From assembly GCA_904419525.1 (NCBI GenBank), contig CAJFRT010000001.1:62001-126000 (forward strand): a stretch of 64,000 bases of DNA, written 5' to 3'. The position numbers were made by a program, and so were the translations under genes. Every line of letters begins with the position of its first letter. Within the stretch, counting starts at the first letter, position 1. Of this stretch, positions 62,993-64,000 are shown in pieces. The stretch is from Candidatus Gallimonas merdae (GTDB lineage: Bacteria > Bacillota > Clostridia > Christensenellales > Borkfalkiaceae). A model generated the notes under the pieces. That model saw nothing but the letters and a program-made list of their open reading frames with translations. It made no database searches and had not been told where the DNA came from.

Positions 62993-63851
62993 GGAGCACC
63001 CTCTCGAGCCTTGCGCAGATCGCCTTTGCCGTCCGCGCGTTGTTCATGACGTAGAGATGGATCCCGGGCGCCCCCTTGGCGATCAGGTCCATGATCTGAT
63101 AGACGGCGTAATTGTAACCGATCTCCTCCATGACGGCGGGTCGGGAGGCATAGATCTCGATCATGTTGCGGAATTCCAGCGGGATCGCACTGCCGCACAT
63201 CTCCTTGATCCGGCGGATATTCTTCGGATTGACGAGCGGCATGATCCCCGGGATAATGGGCGCAGTCACGCCGATCCTGCGCGCCTCGTTGACAAGGCGG
63301 TAATAATAGGAGTTGTCATAAAAGAGCTGAGTGATGAAAAATTTTGCACCCGCATCCTCTTTTTTCTTCATGTTGACGAGATCCGCATACAGCGATTCGC
63401 ATTCCATATGTCCTTCGGGATAGCAGGCCGCTCCCAGCGTAAAACGATAGGGAGCAAGATATGCGGCAAGATCGGTCGCATGCGGAAAGTAGCGGCAGTA
63501 TTCCGCTTCATAGTTGGCCGGTCGGTCACCGCGCAGGCAGAGAACGTTTTCAACGCCTTTGTCTCTGAGTGCGGACGCAACGGCGTCCACATCCTCCGGA
63601 GAGGACGGTCCGCCCGTGATATGCGCAAGCGCAGTCAGCCCGGCACGGTTCTGAATATAGTCGGCGATCCCGACCGAATTTTTGGAATCCGAACCGCCCG
63701 CGCCGTATGTGACGCTGATAAAATCGGGGGAAAGCTCTTTGAGCTCATCGATCGCGGCAAACAGCTTGTCCCGTTCCTCCGCCCCTTTTTTGGGCGGAAA
63801 TACTTCAAAAGAGAGCGTACGTTTGCGTGCAAGAATTTCATCGATCCGCAT
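62979..63851 (-). CDS. metF: 5,10-methylenetetrahydrofolate reductase
   Basis: 290 residues. Flavin TIM-barrel enzyme that makes methyl-tetrahydrofolate for metH. FEVFPPKKG, SVTYGAGGS, LCLRGDRP and FITQLFYDN are family signatures. GAGGT is 6 nt before ATG 63851. First gene of the operon. Confidence 0.96.
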   Translation of the reverse strand: MRIDEILARKRTLSFEVFPPKKGAEERDKLFAAIDELKELSPDFISVTYGAGGSDSKNSVGIADYIQNRAGLTALAHITGGPSSPEDVDAVASALRDKGVENVLCLRGDRPANYEAEYCRYFPHATDLAAYLAPYRFTLGAACYPEGHMECESLYADLVNMKKKEDAGAKFFITQLFYDNSYYYRLVNEARRIGVTAPIIPGIMPLVNPKNIRRIKEMCGSAIPLEFRNMIEIYASRPAVMEEIGYNYAVYQIMDLIAKGAPGIHLYVMNNARTAKAICARLERVLRELF

Positions 63852-63877
63852 GTGTGAACCTCGCATTCATTTGGAAT

Positions 63878-63906
63878 ATTATAAAAGAAAACAAAAAAAA
63901 TGTCAA
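63878..63906 (-). promoter_or_regulatory. Sigma-A promoter of the metF operon
   Basis: TTGACA (63901-63906), 17-nt T-rich spacer and TATAAT (63878-63883) on the minus strand. The leader is only about 20 nt, too short for a SAM or cobalamin riboswitch. Confidence 0.9.
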
Positions 63907-63921
63907 ACAGGCTGCATGTCC

Positions 63922-63969
63922 AAAAAAATACGGAGACGGCATGGACTTCCGATCGCCCTGCCCTCTCCG
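63922..63969 (-). terminator. Terminator of a gene right of the window
   Basis: CGGAGACGGCATGG (63931-63944) pairs imperfectly with CCCTGCCCTCTCCG (63956-63969); minus-strand T-run at 63922-63929. Confidence 0.65.
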
Positions 63970-64000
63970 TTTCACTCCGATCAATCTGCCAGAAAATCCT

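Noticed and set aside
63867..63921. SAM or cobalamin riboswitch before metF
   Set aside because: The promoter lies only about 30 nt from the start codon, leaving no room for an aptamer.
1..64000. CRISPR arrays, rRNA genes, insertion sequences
   Set aside because: No spaced direct-repeat arrays, rRNA sequence or transposase genes were found on reading through the window.

Overview
The window reads as part of a chromosome from an anaerobic, Gram-positive member of the Clostridia. Most genes have clostridial-type Shine-Dalgarno sites and textbook sigma-A promoters, almost all with a 17-nt spacer. A truncated sporulation gene (spoVAD), a two-gene SUF system, a phosphoketolase and a split B12-dependent methionine synthase fit an uncultured gut clostridium. 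The species cannot be read from the sequence.

Region 1 (1 to about 16210) is the right part of an integrative conjugative element (ICE). Nearly all of its genes are on the minus strand. Right to left they are: a resolvase-like protein that lacks the catalytic serine, two cargo/regulatory genes, a VirB2-like pilin, a VirB6-like channel protein, a CD1108-like membrane protein, PrgI, VirB4, several ICE-family proteins, the VirD4 coupling protein, an S1-domain protein, and a secreted protein with Ig-like repeats that runs off the left edge. The relaxase, the true integrase and the left end are outside the window. The right end lies inside spoVAD and cuts it after about 204 codons. A leader peptide and a terminator hairpin sit in front of the pilin gene.

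Region 2 (16.2 to 31 kb) is housekeeping: tsaD, prfB, secA, rsfS, a fused nadD-yqeK, the NAD(P)HX repair enzyme, recX, a ComEC-like MBL hydrolase and a UTP-sugar pyrophosphorylase. Region 3 (31 to 41.7 kb) is an L-arabinose unit: a GH127 beta-L-arabinofuranosidase, a GH36-type glycosidase, araA, araD, araB and a phosphoketolase. Together they would turn arabinosides into xylulose-5-phosphate, then acetyl-phosphate and glyceraldehyde-3-phosphate. Region 4 (41.9 to 50.3 kb) holds sufB/sufC, a two-component system with a secreted partner, a DNA-metabolism radical SAM pair, a ferritin-like protein and tRNA-Ser. Region 5 (50.4 to 64 kb) holds glf, an HtrA-like lipoprotein protease, a diaminopentanoate-dehydrogenase-like gene, a GntR-ABC operon, a methylguanine methyltransferase, a deleted ABC exporter behind an intact attenuator-like leader, a PAP2 phosphatase, an EamA transporter half and a metF / activation-domain / metH operon.

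The most unusual observations are the ICE inside spoVAD flanked by a serine-less recombinase; several promoters placed so that transcription should start on the first base of the start codon (leaderless mRNAs), one of them driving a leader peptide that runs through a terminator; and a 21-nt palindromic sequence present in two intergenic regions.
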